Shown here one piece after another: positions 23,361 through 32,353 of a stretch of DNA of 35,874 nt; position 1 is the stretch's first letter; each line of letters starts with the position of its first letter. A program made the position numbers and the translations under genes. The stretch comes from an uncultured Lachnospiraceae bacterium (GTDB taxonomy: Bacteria; Bacillota; Clostridia; Lachnospirales; Lachnospiraceae). The stretch covers positions 1 to 35,874 of the forward strand of contig CANRHU010000038.1 of NCBI GenBank assembly GCA_947630485.1, read 5' to 3'. Under the pieces are notes generated by a model, which ran no database searches, had not been told where the DNA came from, and saw only the letters and a program-made list of their open reading frames with translations.

Positions 23361-23564
23361 ATGAACAAGGGTACAGTAAAGTGGTTTAATGCGACGAAGG
23401 GTTATGGCTTCATCACCAACGACGAGACCGGTGAGGAAGTGTTCGTGCATTTCTCCGGCATTGTGGCAGAAGGCTACAAGACTCTGGAAGATGGCCAGAA
23501 GGTTACTTTTGACATGGCTGAGGGAAACCGCGGCATGCAGGCTGTGAACGTAAAGGCGATCTGA
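23361..23564 (+). CDS. CspA-family cold shock protein
   Basis: A 67-residue single cold-shock domain, an RNA chaperone. RNA-binding motifs are visible: [15 protein letters not shown] (RNP1 region) and VFVHFSGI (RNP2). AGGAGGTG precedes ATG 23361. The length is standard. The long hairpin in its leader suggests control at transcription elongation or by temperature-sensitive folding. Confidence 0.97.
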   Translation: MNKGTVKWFNATKGYGFITNDETGEEVFVHFSGIVAEGYKTLEDGQKVTFDMAEGNRGMQAVNVKAI

Positions 23565-23588
23565 CATCGGTCTATTGCACAACCAGAA

Positions 23589-23621
23589 GGGGCGTCGCTC
23601 TGCGGAGGACGCTCTTTTTTT
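23589..23621 (+). terminator. Rho-independent terminator of the cold shock gene
   Basis: GGGGCGTC pairs with GACGCTCT (including G-T pairs) around an 11-base loop, followed by TTTTTTT. It lies 25 bases past the stop codon. Confidence 0.85.
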
Positions 23622-23699
23622 GCCTTTTTTCAGACCGCGTGTTCTATCCGGTCCCTGTTATGCATATCATAGTTACGATGGAGATGTGCGGGAGAGTTT

Positions 23700-24464
23700 A
23701 TGAACAGGCGGAGATGGTTTGTGGGCCGCAGACTGGCAGTCTGGTTCTGGGGAATTCTGGCGCTGGTTCTGGCGGCGGATTTCTGTTTCAATATGCGTTC
23801 AGAGAAACCGGGGACAGACAGAATGGAGCATTCGGGAGCGCTCTCTGCCGCGCAGGCGGAAGTCGCGGCTTCGGCATCTTTGGAAGGCGGCTCTCTTAAG
23901 GCAGGCAGCGCCGGAACGGTTGCGCTGACCTTTGACGACGGTCCGCATGCGGTCTGCACGCCGCGGCTTTTGGACGGCTTAAAAGAGCGGGGGGTTCTCG
24001 CGTCCTTCTTCCTGATCGGACAGAATATTGACGGAAACGAAGAGATTGTCCGCAGAATGCAGAAAGAAGGACATCTCATCGGCAACCACAGCCAGAGCCA
24101 TATGCAGCTGACGGCGGAAAATGCCCGGACAGCCTGCGAACAGATTGCGTATACCAACCAGAAGATTGCGGCGATCACCGGCGCGGAGCCGGCATACATC
24201 CGTCCGCCATACGGTTCCTGGAACGAGGAGCTGGATTCGCTGGTTCCTATGACTGTGGCCCTGTGGAATCTGGATCCGCTGGACTGGAAGAGTCAGGACG
24301 CTTCTGATATCGTCCGCTATGTGAAAAATCATGTAGGAAACGGAAGCATTATTCTGCTTCACGACGTCTATGAGACTTCGGTCGACGCGGCGCTGCGCAT
24401 TGTCGATGATCTTATGGCGGCAGGATATGAGTTTGTTACGGTTGATGAGCTTTTGGTGGAATAA
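23700..24464 (+). CDS. Membrane-anchored polysaccharide deacetylase (NodB domain)
   Basis: A 254-residue carbohydrate esterase family 4 protein that removes acetyl groups from peptidoglycan or another surface glycan. A positively charged N-terminus and one membrane segment (about residues 8-30) anchor it outside the cell. The NodB motifs are TFDDGPH (catalytic base and metal aspartates), NHSQSH (metal histidines), RPPYGSWN, WNLDPLDW and ILLHD. ATG 23700 follows GGGAGAG. It sits between the cold shock gene and rho with no partner gene; the glycan substrate is unknown. Confidence 0.92.
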   Translation: MNRRRWFVGRRLAVWFWGILALVLAADFCFNMRSEKPGTDRMEHSGALSAAQAEVAASASLEGGSLKAGSAGTVALTFDDGPHAVCTPRLLDGLKERGVLASFFLIGQNIDGNEEIVRRMQKEGHLIGNHSQSHMQLTAENARTACEQIAYTNQKIAAITGAEPAYIRPPYGSWNEELDSLVPMTVALWNLDPLDWKSQDASDIVRYVKNHVGNGSIILLHDVYETSVDAALRIVDDLMAAGYEFVTVDELLVE

Positions 24465-24480
24465 TTTGTTGAAATTGGGC

Positions 24481-24509
24481 TTCCCTTTTTCGCAAAAGCG
24501 CGTTATAAT
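24481..24509 (+). promoter_or_regulatory. Possible promoter of rho
   Basis: TATAAT at 24504-24509 with a weak TTCCCT at the -35 position (17-base spacer). It would give a leader of about 85 bases before rho. Confidence 0.45.
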
Positions 24510-24603
24510 AAGCTCATCAAGGATCTTTATCCATTTCGTTATTCGCAGATTCGTTATAGAACCCCAGGATGACAACGGAACCAATCGAGAAGGAGAGTAG
24601 GAT

Positions 24604-26397
24604 ATGCGGGAAAAATTAAAGACATTACCTTTGACGGAGCTGAAAGCCATTGCCAAATCCCAGGGCATGAAGGGCGTCAGCACCATGAGAAAGGATGATC
24701 TGATTGAACTGCTGTGTGCAAAGGCAAAGGAGATGGAAGAAGCCAGCGCGCAGCGGGAGACGGGACAGGCATTTGCGGAAGAACCGGATACGGCTGTCAT
24801 GACGGAAACTGCGGAACCCGCGTACGAGAATGCGGGAGCGTCTGCAGGGATCTCAGCGGTACGGGAGACTTCCGCTTCTTCACAGGAGACGGCCCCGCTG
24901 ACAGAGCAGCCGGCTTCTTCCGGCCGTTCTGATACGCCGCGAGAGAATTATCGGAGAATTGGAAATGAAGGGCGCCAGCAGCGTTCTGCCGGCCGTTCCG
25001 CCTATAACAACAGACAGTCTTATGGTTATAATTCCTCCGGGGTAAGGACAGATTCGTCCCGCGCCTCGTCCCCGGCCGCCAGAAACGATATGCCCCGTTC
25101 GGCGCAGCCGGCCCGTTCTGAGGTGTCCCGCCAGGTACAGCCGCAGGAGTTCGGCGTACCGGAAGCGCCCCGGTCAGATGCGCCCAAGGTGCCTTTATCC
25201 AGCATTACACCGCAGATTCAGGCGCAGTTTCCGGATCAGACGGCTCAGGATATTGTCGAGCTGGACAGCGGTATCGAGGCCAACGGAATTCTGGAGGTTA
25301 TGCCGGATGGCTTCGGTTTCATTCGCTGTGAGAATTTCCTGCCTGGCGAGAACGACGTCTATGTGGCTCCGTCTCAGATCCGCCGTTTTAACATGAAGAC
25401 CGGCGATATTCTGGTAGGGAGCCGTCGGATCAAAACCGCATCGGAGAAATTTGCCGCCCTTCTTTATGTGCGGACGATCAATGGTTATCCGCCGTCCGTG
25501 ATTGAGAAGCGTCCCAGCTTCGAGAAGCTGACCCCCATTTTCCCCAATGAACGCCTTCATATGGAAACTCCGGGCAGGCCCAACACCACGGCGATGCGCG
25601 TGCTGGATCTTCTGGCGCCTATCGGCAAGGGACAGCGCGGAATGATTGTATCGCCTCCGAAGGCCGGCAAGACGACGCTTCTGAAACAGGTGGCCCAGGC
25701 GATTACGACCAATCATCCGGACATGCATCTGATCATTCTTCTGATCGACGAGCGTCCTGAGGAGGTCACGGATATCAAGGAATCCGTGATCGGCAAAAAT
25801 GTGGAAGTCATTTATTCTACGTTTGACGAGCTGCCGGAACGTCACAAGAGAGTGTCTGAGATGGTTGTGGAGCGCGCGCGCCGCCTGGTAGAACACGGCC
25901 GTGATGTGATCATTCTTCTTGACAGCATCACACGTCTGGCCCGCGCTTACAATATCGTGGTTCCGCCCAGCGGACGCACGCTTTCAGGCGGTATGGATCC
26001 GGCTGCGCTGCATATGCCTAAGCGCTTCTTTGGAGCCGCCCGCAACATGCGGGAGGGCGGCAGCCTGACAATCCTGGCTACGGCGCTGGTCAATACGGGA
26101 AGCCGCATGGACGATGTGGTTTACGAGGAATTTAAGGGCACCGGCAACATGGAGCTGGTTTTGGACCGTAAATTATCGGAGAAGCGGATTTTCCCGGCCA
26201 TCGATATTCTGAAATCCGGCACACGCAATGATCATCTGCTTCTGACGCGCGAGGAACAGGAGGCTGTGGACATTGTCCGCAAGGCTACGAACGGTTTAAA
26301 GCCAGAGGAGGCGGTAGAGCGGATCCTGGACCTTTTCGCGAAGACGCGGACCAACCGGGAATTCATTGAGATGGCGAAAAAGATACGGTTTTTCTAG
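24604..26397 (+). CDS. rho: Transcription termination factor Rho with long disordered insertion
   Basis: A 597-residue Rho, about 170 longer than the B. subtilis or E. coli proteins. Residues 1-42 are the Rho-N SAP-like domain ([30 protein letters not shown] written in part). About 45-210 is a low-complexity stretch, first acidic and then rich in Ser, Arg, Gln, Asn, Tyr and Pro. The cold-shock-like RNA-binding domain follows ([14 protein letters not shown], 228-241), then the hexameric ATPase with [10 protein letters not shown] (351-360), [11 protein letters not shown] and the C-terminal Q/R-loop regions. GGAGAG precedes ATG 24604. Rho leads the conserved rho-rpmE-DUF1385-prmC-prfA run. Confidence 0.97.
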   Translation: MREKLKTLPLTELKAIAKSQGMKGVSTMRKDDLIELLCAKAKEMEEASAQRETGQAFAEEPDTAVMTETAEPAYENAGASAGISAVRETSASSQETAPLTEQPASSGRSDTPRENYRRIGNEGRQQRSAGRSAYNNRQSYGYNSSGVRTDSSRASSPAARNDMPRSAQPARSEVSRQVQPQEFGVPEAPRSDAPKVPLSSITPQIQAQFPDQTAQDIVELDSGIEANGILEVMPDGFGFIRCENFLPGENDVYVAPSQIRRFNMKTGDILVGSRRIKTASEKFAALLYVRTINGYPPSVIEKRPSFEKLTPIFPNERLHMETPGRPNTTAMRVLDLLAPIGKGQRGMIVSPPKAGKTTLLKQVAQAITTNHPDMHLIILLIDERPEEVTDIKESVIGKNVEVIYSTFDELPERHKRVSEMVVERARRLVEHGRDVIILLDSITRLARAYNIVVPPSGRTLSGGMDPAALHMPKRFFGAARNMREGGSLTILATALVNTGSRMDDVVYEEFKGTGNMELVLDRKLSEKRIFPAIDILKSGTRNDHLLLTREEQEAVDIVRKATNGLKPEEAVERILDLFAKTRTNREFIEMAKKIRFF

Positions 26398-26420
26398 AAA
26401 TCTTTTTCCAAATTTAATAC

Positions 26421-26449
26421 TTGCATATTTGTCCGGTGTATGTTATACT
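26421..26449 (+). promoter_or_regulatory. Sigma-A promoter of rpmE
   Basis: TTGCAT (26421-26426), 17-base spacer, TATACT (26444-26449) preceded by TGT as an extended -10. It separates rpmE transcription from rho. Confidence 0.75.
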
Positions 26450-26455
26450 AAGTAG

Positions 26456-26560
26456 GCTGTTCCGCAGAAGCAGGGAGCGAGCAAATTTCGTTCTTCTCTG
26501 CGATACGGATGTAGAGAAGTGATTTTTATATCACGATTGCATAGAAGAAGACAAGTTTGA
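26456..26560 (+). other. Structured leader of rpmE, possible L31 leader
   Basis: CCGCAGAAG (about 26461-26469) can pair with CTTCTCTGCG (about 26493-26502), and a smaller AT-rich TGATTTTTATATCA fold follows (26520-26533). Structured autoregulatory leaders are known for bL31 in several phyla. I cannot confirm membership of a described family by eye. Confidence 0.4.
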
Positions 26561-26574
26561 GAGAGGTGATTGAG

Positions 26575-26784
26575 ATGAAAGAAGGAATCCATCCGAAGTA
26601 TTATCAGGCCAAGGTTACCTGCAACTGTGGGAATGAGTTTGTAACTGGTTCCACGAAGCCGGAGATCCATGTAGAGGTATGCTCCAAGTGCCATTCATTC
26701 TATACAGGCCAGCAGAAGGCTGCTGCGGCCCGCGGACGTATCGATAAGTTTAACCGCAAGTATGGTCTGAACGCAGCGAATTAG
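26575..26784 (+). CDS. rpmE: 50S ribosomal protein bL31, zinc-binding type
   Basis: A 69-residue L31 with cysteines in CNCG and [10 protein letters not shown], so it is the zinc-containing form that bacteria exchange for a zinc-free paralogue under zinc limitation. GIHPKY is the standard opening and [11 protein letters not shown] the standard end. AGAGGTGAT precedes ATG 26575. Confidence 0.97.
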   Translation: MKEGIHPKYYQAKVTCNCGNEFVTGSTKPEIHVEVCSKCHSFYTGQQKAAAARGRIDKFNRKYGLNAAN

Positions 26785-26797
26785 CCGACGTACAGGG

Positions 26798-26845
26798 AAC
26801 AGGGTTGAGACTGAGTGGGATTCCACTGAGGCTCGCCCTGTTTTT
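26798..26845 (+). terminator. Rho-independent terminator of rpmE
   Basis: AACAGGG pairs with CCCTGTT and inner AGTGG with CCACT, followed by TTTTTGCG. It lies 14 bases past the stop codon. Confidence 0.85.
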
Positions 26846-26929
26846 GCGTTTTTTAATGGCAGTGGCGCGTAGTATACATGAGTGCCGGCAGGCGTCTGAG
26901 GGGCCTGCGGGAAGGGAGAAGGGCTGTAT

Positions 26930-27877
26930 ATGAAATATTCCGGCATTGGCGGTCAGGCCGTCATCGAAGGAATTATGATGAAGAATAAGGATGATTACGC
27001 GGTAGCGGTTCGTAAGCCGGACGGTGAGATTGAGGTGGTGAAAAACAGCTATGTCAGCATTACCGAGAAGGTGAAGCTGTTTTCTCTGCCGTTTATCCGG
27101 GGAATCTTTAATTTCGCGGATTCCTTAATTCTTGGTATGCGGACGCTGACATTGTCCGCCAGCTTTTTTGAAGATGATGAGACAGAGGAGCAGCCCAGCC
27201 GGTTCGAGCTGTGGCTTGATAAGGTATTTGGGGAGAAGCTTGAGAAATATCTGATGCCGGCAGTCATGGTGTTTTCCGTAATTGCGGCTGTGCTGATTTT
27301 TATGGTGCTGCCGCTTGGTCTCAGCAGACTTTTGAAACCGCTGGTTCCGTCAGACGCGCTCATGGCGTTTTTTGAGGGCCTTCTGCGGCTGGCTATTTTT
27401 ATCATATATATCAAACTGATCTCGAATATGGAGGATATCCGCCGGACCTATATGTATCACGGGGCGGAGCATAAGTGCATCAACTGCATTGAACATGGTC
27501 TGGAGCTGAATGTGGATAATGTACGCGGCAGCTCCAAGCAGCACAAGCGCTGCGGAACCAGCTTCCTGATCATCGTCATGCTGATCAGTATTGTCGTGCT
27601 CATGATGGTGCGTGTGGACGGATTTCTGATGAAACTGGTCAGCCGGATTGTGCTGATTCCGGTGATTGCGGGGATTTCCTATGAATTTCTGCGGCTGGCC
27701 GGACGCAGCGATAACGTTATTGTGAATATTCTGAGTAAGCCGGGACTTTGGATGCAGAATATGACGACCAAGGAACCGGACGACAGTATGATTGAGGTGG
27801 CGATCGCCGCTGTGGAGGCGGTCTTTGACTGGCGAGGATATCTGGCGGAGAATTTTGGCGCGGCGCCGGATACCTGA
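26930..27877 (+). CDS. DUF1385 membrane protein (YqhQ-like)
   Basis: A 315-residue protein of the DUF1385/YqhQ family, almost always near prmC and prfA in Clostridia. Opening KYSGIGGQAVIEGIMMK and the central MYHGAEHKCINCIEHG, with conserved His and Cys, are family hallmarks that look like a metal site. KQHKRCGTSFLI follows. About four membrane helices lie at roughly 105-140, 145-160, 205-225 and 230-250. It starts at ATG 26930 behind GGGAGAAGG. The biochemical role is unknown. Confidence 0.9.
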   Translation: MKYSGIGGQAVIEGIMMKNKDDYAVAVRKPDGEIEVVKNSYVSITEKVKLFSLPFIRGIFNFADSLILGMRTLTLSASFFEDDETEEQPSRFELWLDKVFGEKLEKYLMPAVMVFSVIAAVLIFMVLPLGLSRLLKPLVPSDALMAFFEGLLRLAIFIIYIKLISNMEDIRRTYMYHGAEHKCINCIEHGLELNVDNVRGSSKQHKRCGTSFLIIVMLISIVVLMMVRVDGFLMKLVSRIVLIPVIAGISYEFLRLAGRSDNVIVNILSKPGLWMQNMTTKEPDDSMIEVAIAAVEAVFDWRGYLAENFGAAPDT

Positions 27878-27896
27878 CGGAAATGGGGAGCCGGAG

Positions 27897-28958
27897 ATGA
27901 CGCTTTATCAGTTGGAGACGGAAGGGGCGCGGATATTGGCGATGGCCGGCGTCCCGGAGGCGCGCCTGGATGCCCGCAGACTTCTTCTGGAGGCATTTGG
28001 GCTTGATGAGGCGCGCTATCTGATGGAAAGGATGCAGCCGCTTCCGAAGGAAGACGGCGCGTGGGACACAGACCTGAGCATCGCCGTGAGTCCGGCGGCG
28101 GCTGAAATGCCGGCTGCCGGTGAAGGCGCTGACCGGCGAGACGGCTGTACGGCGCGCTATGGCGAGATGATTCATCGGCGCGCGGCCCGCATTCCGCTGC
28201 AGCAGATTCTGGGATGTCAGGAATTTATGGGATTGACTTTCCAAATCGATGAGCATGTGCTGATTCCGCGGCAGGACACGGAGGCGCTGGCGGAACTGGT
28301 GCTGGCGGAGCAGTCAAACCCGGACAGAAAGCTCCTGGATTTGTGTACCGGTTCCGGCTGTATCGCTGTCAGTCTGGCTGTCCGGGGCGGATATTTTGAT
28401 GTGACGGCGGCAGATTTATCGGCGGAAGCGCTGGCGGTTGCGGAGCGGAACGCGAGACGGCTGCTGGGGGACGGCTGGCGGGTTGAGACGGCATCCCCCG
28501 GATCCGACGCGGCAATTCCGGCATCCGCCTGTCGGGACGATATGACGCAGGGGGCAGGAAGGCTGCCGGAAGGCGTCAGACGGTTCCGGCTGTGCCGCGG
28601 CGATCTCTTTGAGGCGCTGCCGCAGGGAAACCGTTATGATATACTGGTTTCCAATCCGCCTTATATTGCGTCCGCGGAGATTGACGGACTTCAGCCGGAG
28701 GTTCGCGACCATGAGCCCCGTATGGCGCTTGACGGCGCGGCGGATGGGCTGACGTTTTACCGGAGGATCGCTGCCGAAGCACCGAAAAGGCTGAATCCGG
28801 GTGCGTCCGTCTATCTGGAGATTGGCTGGGATCAGGCCGAGGCGGTGAGAAAGCTGCTTTCTGCGGCCGGATTTACCCATATAGAGGTTTTTAAGGATCT
28901 GTCCGGCCTGGACCGTGTGGTGCGGGCATATGGCCCGCTTTTGAACTGTTCGTTTTAA
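27897..28958 (+). CDS. prmC: Release factor glutamine methyltransferase PrmC
   Basis: A 353-residue SAM-dependent enzyme that methylates the GGQ glutamine of release factors; its substrate gene prfA is next. The helical N-domain has [17 protein letters not shown], the SAM-binding motif is [15 protein letters not shown] (146-160), and the catalytic NPPY is at 253-256. It is about 70 residues longer than usual because of two family-atypical inserts, about 52-86 and about 197-229, both rich in Ala, Gly and Asp. ATG 27897 follows GGGGAGCC and lies 19 bases after the DUF1385 stop. Confidence 0.93.
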   Translation: MTLYQLETEGARILAMAGVPEARLDARRLLLEAFGLDEARYLMERMQPLPKEDGAWDTDLSIAVSPAAAEMPAAGEGADRRDGCTARYGEMIHRRAARIPLQQILGCQEFMGLTFQIDEHVLIPRQDTEALAELVLAEQSNPDRKLLDLCTGSGCIAVSLAVRGGYFDVTAADLSAEALAVAERNARRLLGDGWRVETASPGSDAAIPASACRDDMTQGAGRLPEGVRRFRLCRGDLFEALPQGNRYDILVSNPPYIASAEIDGLQPEVRDHEPRMALDGAADGLTFYRRIAAEAPKRLNPGASVYLEIGWDQAEAVRKLLSAAGFTHIEVFKDLSGLDRVVRAYGPLLNCSF

Positions 28959-29038
28959 GAACAGCGCCGGCTGCGGCAGCGTGTTTGGGCAGGCGCGCAG
29001 ACAGGGACGGCAGATTCGCAGAGTCAGGAGGAATGATT

Positions 29039-30115
29039 ATGTTTGACCGTTTGGACGATATTTTGATCCACTATGAGGAATTGATGCAGGAGCTGAACAG
29101 CCCTTCCGTTACGGAGGATCAGAATCGTTTCCGGAAGCTGATGAAAGAACAGGCGGATTTGGTTCCGCTGGTGGACACCTATAAAGAATATAAGAAAGCA
29201 AACCAGGACGTGACGGAAAGTCTGGCTCTTCTCGACGAGGAGAGCGATGAGGAAATGCGTGAGCTGGCCAAGGAGGAATTGGCGGATGCCAAGGAGCGCA
29301 TCGCGGATCTGGAGAAGAGGTTAAAGGTTCTGCTCCTGCCCCGGGATCCTAACGATGATAAGAACATTATTTTGGAAATCCGTGCCGGCGCCGGGGGCGA
29401 GGAGGCCGCGCTGTTCGCGGCGGAGCTTTACCGGATGTACGCCAATTATGCGGAGAGAAATCGCTGGAAGGTGGAGATCGTAAGCCTGAATGAGAGCGGT
29501 ATCGGCGGTTTCAAGGAAGTTGTGGCCATGGTCACCGGCAAGGGCGCTTATTCTAAGCTGAAATATGAGAGCGGCGTTCATCGCGTCCAGCGCGTGCCTG
29601 AGACCGAGAGCGGCGGCCGCATTCATACTTCGACGGCTACCGTTGCGGTGATGCCGGAGGCCGAGGATGTGGACGTACAGATTGACATGAAGGACTGCCG
29701 CATTGACGTGATGCGCGCATCCGGCAACGGCGGCCAGTGTGTCAACACGACGGATTCCGCCGTGCGTCTGACGCACATTCCTACCGGAATCGTGATCTAC
29801 AGCCAGACGGAGAAATCCCAGCTGCAGAACAAGGAGAAGGCGTTCCGCCTGCTTCGTTCCAAGCTCTATGATATGGAGCTGGAAAAGCGGCAGAATTCCG
29901 AGGCGGAGGCGCGCCGCAGCCAGATTGGCACCGGCGACCGCTCCGAGAAAATCCGTACCTATAATTTCCCGCAGGGGCGCGTTACCGATCATCGGATTAA
30001 ACTGACGCTGTACCGGATCGATTCGATTATGGACGGTGATATTCAGGAGCTTTTGGATAATCTGATTTCCGCGGATCAGGCGGCGCGGCTGGCAAAGATG
30101 GGCGAGACCGCTTAA
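29039..30115 (+). CDS. prfA: Peptide chain release factor 1
   Basis: A 358-residue RF1 that reads UAA and UAG. The codon-recognition PxT motif is PET in [18 protein letters not shown], and the catalytic GGQ is in [16 protein letters not shown], the glutamine being the PrmC target. ATG 29039 lies 6 bases after AGGAGGA; ATG 29033 directly abuts that site and is less likely. It ends the conserved translation run. Confidence 0.97.
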   Translation: MFDRLDDILIHYEELMQELNSPSVTEDQNRFRKLMKEQADLVPLVDTYKEYKKANQDVTESLALLDEESDEEMRELAKEELADAKERIADLEKRLKVLLLPRDPNDDKNIILEIRAGAGGEEAALFAAELYRMYANYAERNRWKVEIVSLNESGIGGFKEVVAMVTGKGAYSKLKYESGVHRVQRVPETESGGRIHTSTATVAVMPEAEDVDVQIDMKDCRIDVMRASGNGGQCVNTTDSAVRLTHIPTGIVIYSQTEKSQLQNKEKAFRLLRSKLYDMELEKRQNSEAEARRSQIGTGDRSEKIRTYNFPQGRVTDHRIKLTLYRIDSIMDGDIQELLDNLISADQAARLAKMGETA

Positions 30116-30165
30116 GCCTCTTCCGCGGGTCTGGCCGCGCTGGCAGCGTTATTGTTTGCGCTGGC

Positions 30166-30241
30166 GGCTAAGTTCATCGGCTAAGCTGCCGCTGGGTTTT
30201 ACTGGCCAAGTTTACCGGTTAAGTTTGCCGACTAAGTTGCC
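30166..30241 (+). repeat. Degenerate ~13-bp tandem repeats before leuA
   Basis: Successive units are GGCTAAGTTCATC, GGCTAAGCTGCCG, a poor unit CTGGGTTTTACT, GGCCAAGTTTACC, GGTTAAGTTTGCC and GACTAAGTTGCC. They end 12 bases before the leuA -35. The function is unknown; they could be regulator sites or a decayed minisatellite. Confidence 0.6.
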
Positions 30242-30253
30242 GCAATAAAAATC

Positions 30254-30282
30254 TTGCCAGATAAAAATAACTGTGCTATAAT
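30254..30282 (+). promoter_or_regulatory. Sigma-A promoter of leuA
   Basis: TTGCCA (30254-30259), 17-base spacer, TATAAT (30277-30282) preceded by TGC. It predicts a leader of about 270 bases. Confidence 0.8.
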
Positions 30283-30288
30283 GTGAAA

Positions 30289-30550
30289 ACGCGCAATACA
30301 GCGGGCTATTAACGTGCTGATGCTGTATTGACCGGGAGCCCGCCTTGAGGGCGGAGATCAGTAGTTTGTGTAAGAAAAGGGATGATGAGAGATGGGGCTG
30401 GCCCAGTGAGCAAGGCGAAACTGAACATAATCAGAAAATATAGCGTGATCTACCGACTGTGCGGCTTGTCGCAGGATTTGTGATTTTGATGACAGAGTGA
30501 TATTTTGATTGAGAATGGATAAGGCTGTTCTGAGCCGCACAAGAAGGAGG
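30289..30550 (+). other. Long structured leader of leuA
   Basis: AATACAGC (30295-30302) can pair with GCTGTATT about 20 bases on, and CCGCC TTGA GGGCGG forms a tight hairpin (about 30343-30356). GTGCGGCT (30459-30466) is complementary to AGCCGCAC (30533-30540), which adjoins the ribosome binding site. A small frame of 33 codons (30382-30483) has three leucine codons in its last eight. There is no T-box sequence and no terminator T-run. Confidence 0.45.
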
Positions 30551-30557
30551 ATCAATT

Positions 30558-32228
30558 ATGTTAAATTATAAGAGATATAAACATGTACCCGCCGTAGATT
30601 ATCCCGAGCGTCAATGGCCGAATAAGATCATCGATAAGGCGCCGATCTGGTGCAGCGTTGATCTGCGCGACGGCAACCAGGCTTTGATTGAGCCGATGGT
30701 GGTCGAGGAGAAGATTGAGTTCTTCAATATGCTGGTTAAACTGGGATTTAAGGAGATTGAGGTTGGATTTCCGGCCGCGTCCCAGATTGAGTATGATTTT
30801 CTTCGCCAGCTGGTGGAGCGGAAGCTCATCCCCGATGATGTGCGCATTCAGGTGTTGGTGCAGTGCCGCGAGCATTTGCTGAAGCGTACCTTTGAGGCCA
30901 TTGAGGGCATCAAGAAGGTTATTTTCCACATTTACAACTCCACATCCACTCTGCAGCGCGACGTAGTGTTCCATAAGGATAAGGATGAGATTAAGAAGAT
31001 CGCGACAGACGCCACGGAGATGGTGCGTCAGTATGCCGAGCATTATGATGGTGATCTGCTTTTGGAGTATTCTCCGGAGAGCTTCACCGGCACCGAACTG
31101 GATTATGCGCTGGAGGTCTGTGAGGCGGTTATGGATACCTGGGGAATGGCGTCGCCGGAGCGCCCCATCATCTTTAATCTGCCGTCCACGGTCGAGATGA
31201 CTACGCCCAATGTCTACGCGGATCAGATTGAATGGATGAGCACCCATTTTAAGAATCGTGACAGTATCGTGCTGAGCCTCCATCCGCATAATGACCGCGG
31301 AACCGGCGTCGCTGCGACGGAGCTGGCCCTGATGGCCGGAGCGGACCGTGTGGAAGGCACTCTGTTCGGCAATGGAGAGCGCACTGGCAATGTGGATATC
31401 CTGACCCTGGCTTATAATATGTTTTCCCAGGGAATTGACCCGAAGCTGGAGCTGGAGGATGTCCGCGCGATCGCGGAAGTCTATGAGCGCTGTACGAAGA
31501 TGACCATTGATCCCCGGCATCCTTACGCCGGAAAGCTGGTATTCACCGCCTTTTCCGGTTCCCATCAGGATGCGATTAATAAAGGGATGCAGGCTCTCAA
31601 GGAGCGCGGCGGGGAGTACTGGGAGGTTCCTTATCTGCCTATTGATCCGTCCGATATCGGCCGTGTCTACGAGCCCATCGTGCGAATCAACAGTCAGTCC
31701 GGTAAGGGCGGCGTGGCCTTTGTCATGGATACCTTCTATGGCTTCAGGCTGCCCAAGGGCATGCACAAGGAGTTCGCGGATGTGATTCAGAAGATTTCTG
31801 AAAAGCAGGGCGAAGTTGCTCCGGAGCGGATTATGGAAGAGTTCCGCAACAATTACACGGAACGCAAGGAGCCGATGCATTTCCGGAAATGTCAGATTCA
31901 TGATACGGAACTGGCAGATGGCGGTTTTGCAACCCTCGTTTCTGTCACATATACGAATCACGGCATTGAAAAGACGTTTGAGGGTGTGGGCAACGGTCCT
32001 ATTGATGCAATGAGAAACGGACTTGAGCAGGAGCTTGGCATTGAGATCAAAGTGTTGGATTATAATGAACATGCCCTGACTTCCGGTTCCGGCGCGCAGG
32101 CCGCCTCCTACATTCATCTGATGGATGTGAAGACCGGAAAGGCCACGTACGGCGTGGGAATCAGCTCCAATATCACCCGTTCGTCCCTGCGGGGTATTTT
32201 CAGCGCGGTGAACCGGCTGTTCTATTAG
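30558..32228 (+). CDS. leuA: 2-Isopropylmalate synthase, long (type 2) form
   Basis: A 556-residue enzyme for the first step of leucine synthesis, condensing acetyl-CoA with 2-oxoisovalerate. The catalytic barrel has CSVDLRDGNQALIEPM with the metal aspartate, VGFPAASQIEYDF, and LHPHNDRGTGVAATELALMAGADRVEGTLFGNGERTGN with the metal histidines (motif given in parts). The C-terminal ~120 residues form the leucine-binding allosteric domain. The length is that of the Mycobacterium/Corynebacterium type. AAGGAGGATCAATT precedes ATG 30558. No leuBCD are adjacent, and a terminator follows. Confidence 0.96.
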   Translation: MLNYKRYKHVPAVDYPERQWPNKIIDKAPIWCSVDLRDGNQALIEPMVVEEKIEFFNMLVKLGFKEIEVGFPAASQIEYDFLRQLVERKLIPDDVRIQVLVQCREHLLKRTFEAIEGIKKVIFHIYNSTSTLQRDVVFHKDKDEIKKIATDATEMVRQYAEHYDGDLLLEYSPESFTGTELDYALEVCEAVMDTWGMASPERPIIFNLPSTVEMTTPNVYADQIEWMSTHFKNRDSIVLSLHPHNDRGTGVAATELALMAGADRVEGTLFGNGERTGNVDILTLAYNMFSQGIDPKLELEDVRAIAEVYERCTKMTIDPRHPYAGKLVFTAFSGSHQDAINKGMQALKERGGEYWEVPYLPIDPSDIGRVYEPIVRINSQSGKGGVAFVMDTFYGFRLPKGMHKEFADVIQKISEKQGEVAPERIMEEFRNNYTERKEPMHFRKCQIHDTELADGGFATLVSVTYTNHGIEKTFEGVGNGPIDAMRNGLEQELGIEIKVLDYNEHALTSGSGAQAASYIHLMDVKTGKATYGVGISSNITRSSLRGIFSAVNRLFY

Positions 32229-32273
32229 AACAGGGGAAGCGAAAGCAGAAGAGAGAGTACAGGATAGAGAAAA

Positions 32274-32311
32274 GCGTCTGGCCCATCTTGCGGGTCAGAC
32301 GCCTGATTTTT
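32274..32311 (+). terminator. Rho-independent terminator of leuA
   Basis: GCGTCTGGCCC pairs with GGGTCAGACGC (one mismatch), followed by CTGATTTTTC. It also separates leuA from the convergent choline-binding-type gene. Confidence 0.88.
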
Positions 32312-32353
32312 CATAAACGGTTGTAGAATTATAATCAACGATAGATTTACGAT

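Noticed and set aside
30166-30241. CRISPR or phage attachment site at the 13-base repeats
   Set aside because: Units are contiguous, degenerate and without spacers, and there is no integrase or tRNA gene nearby.
30561-32117. 518-codon open frame on the minus strand opposite leuA
   Set aside because: Shadow of leuA; no domain signature.
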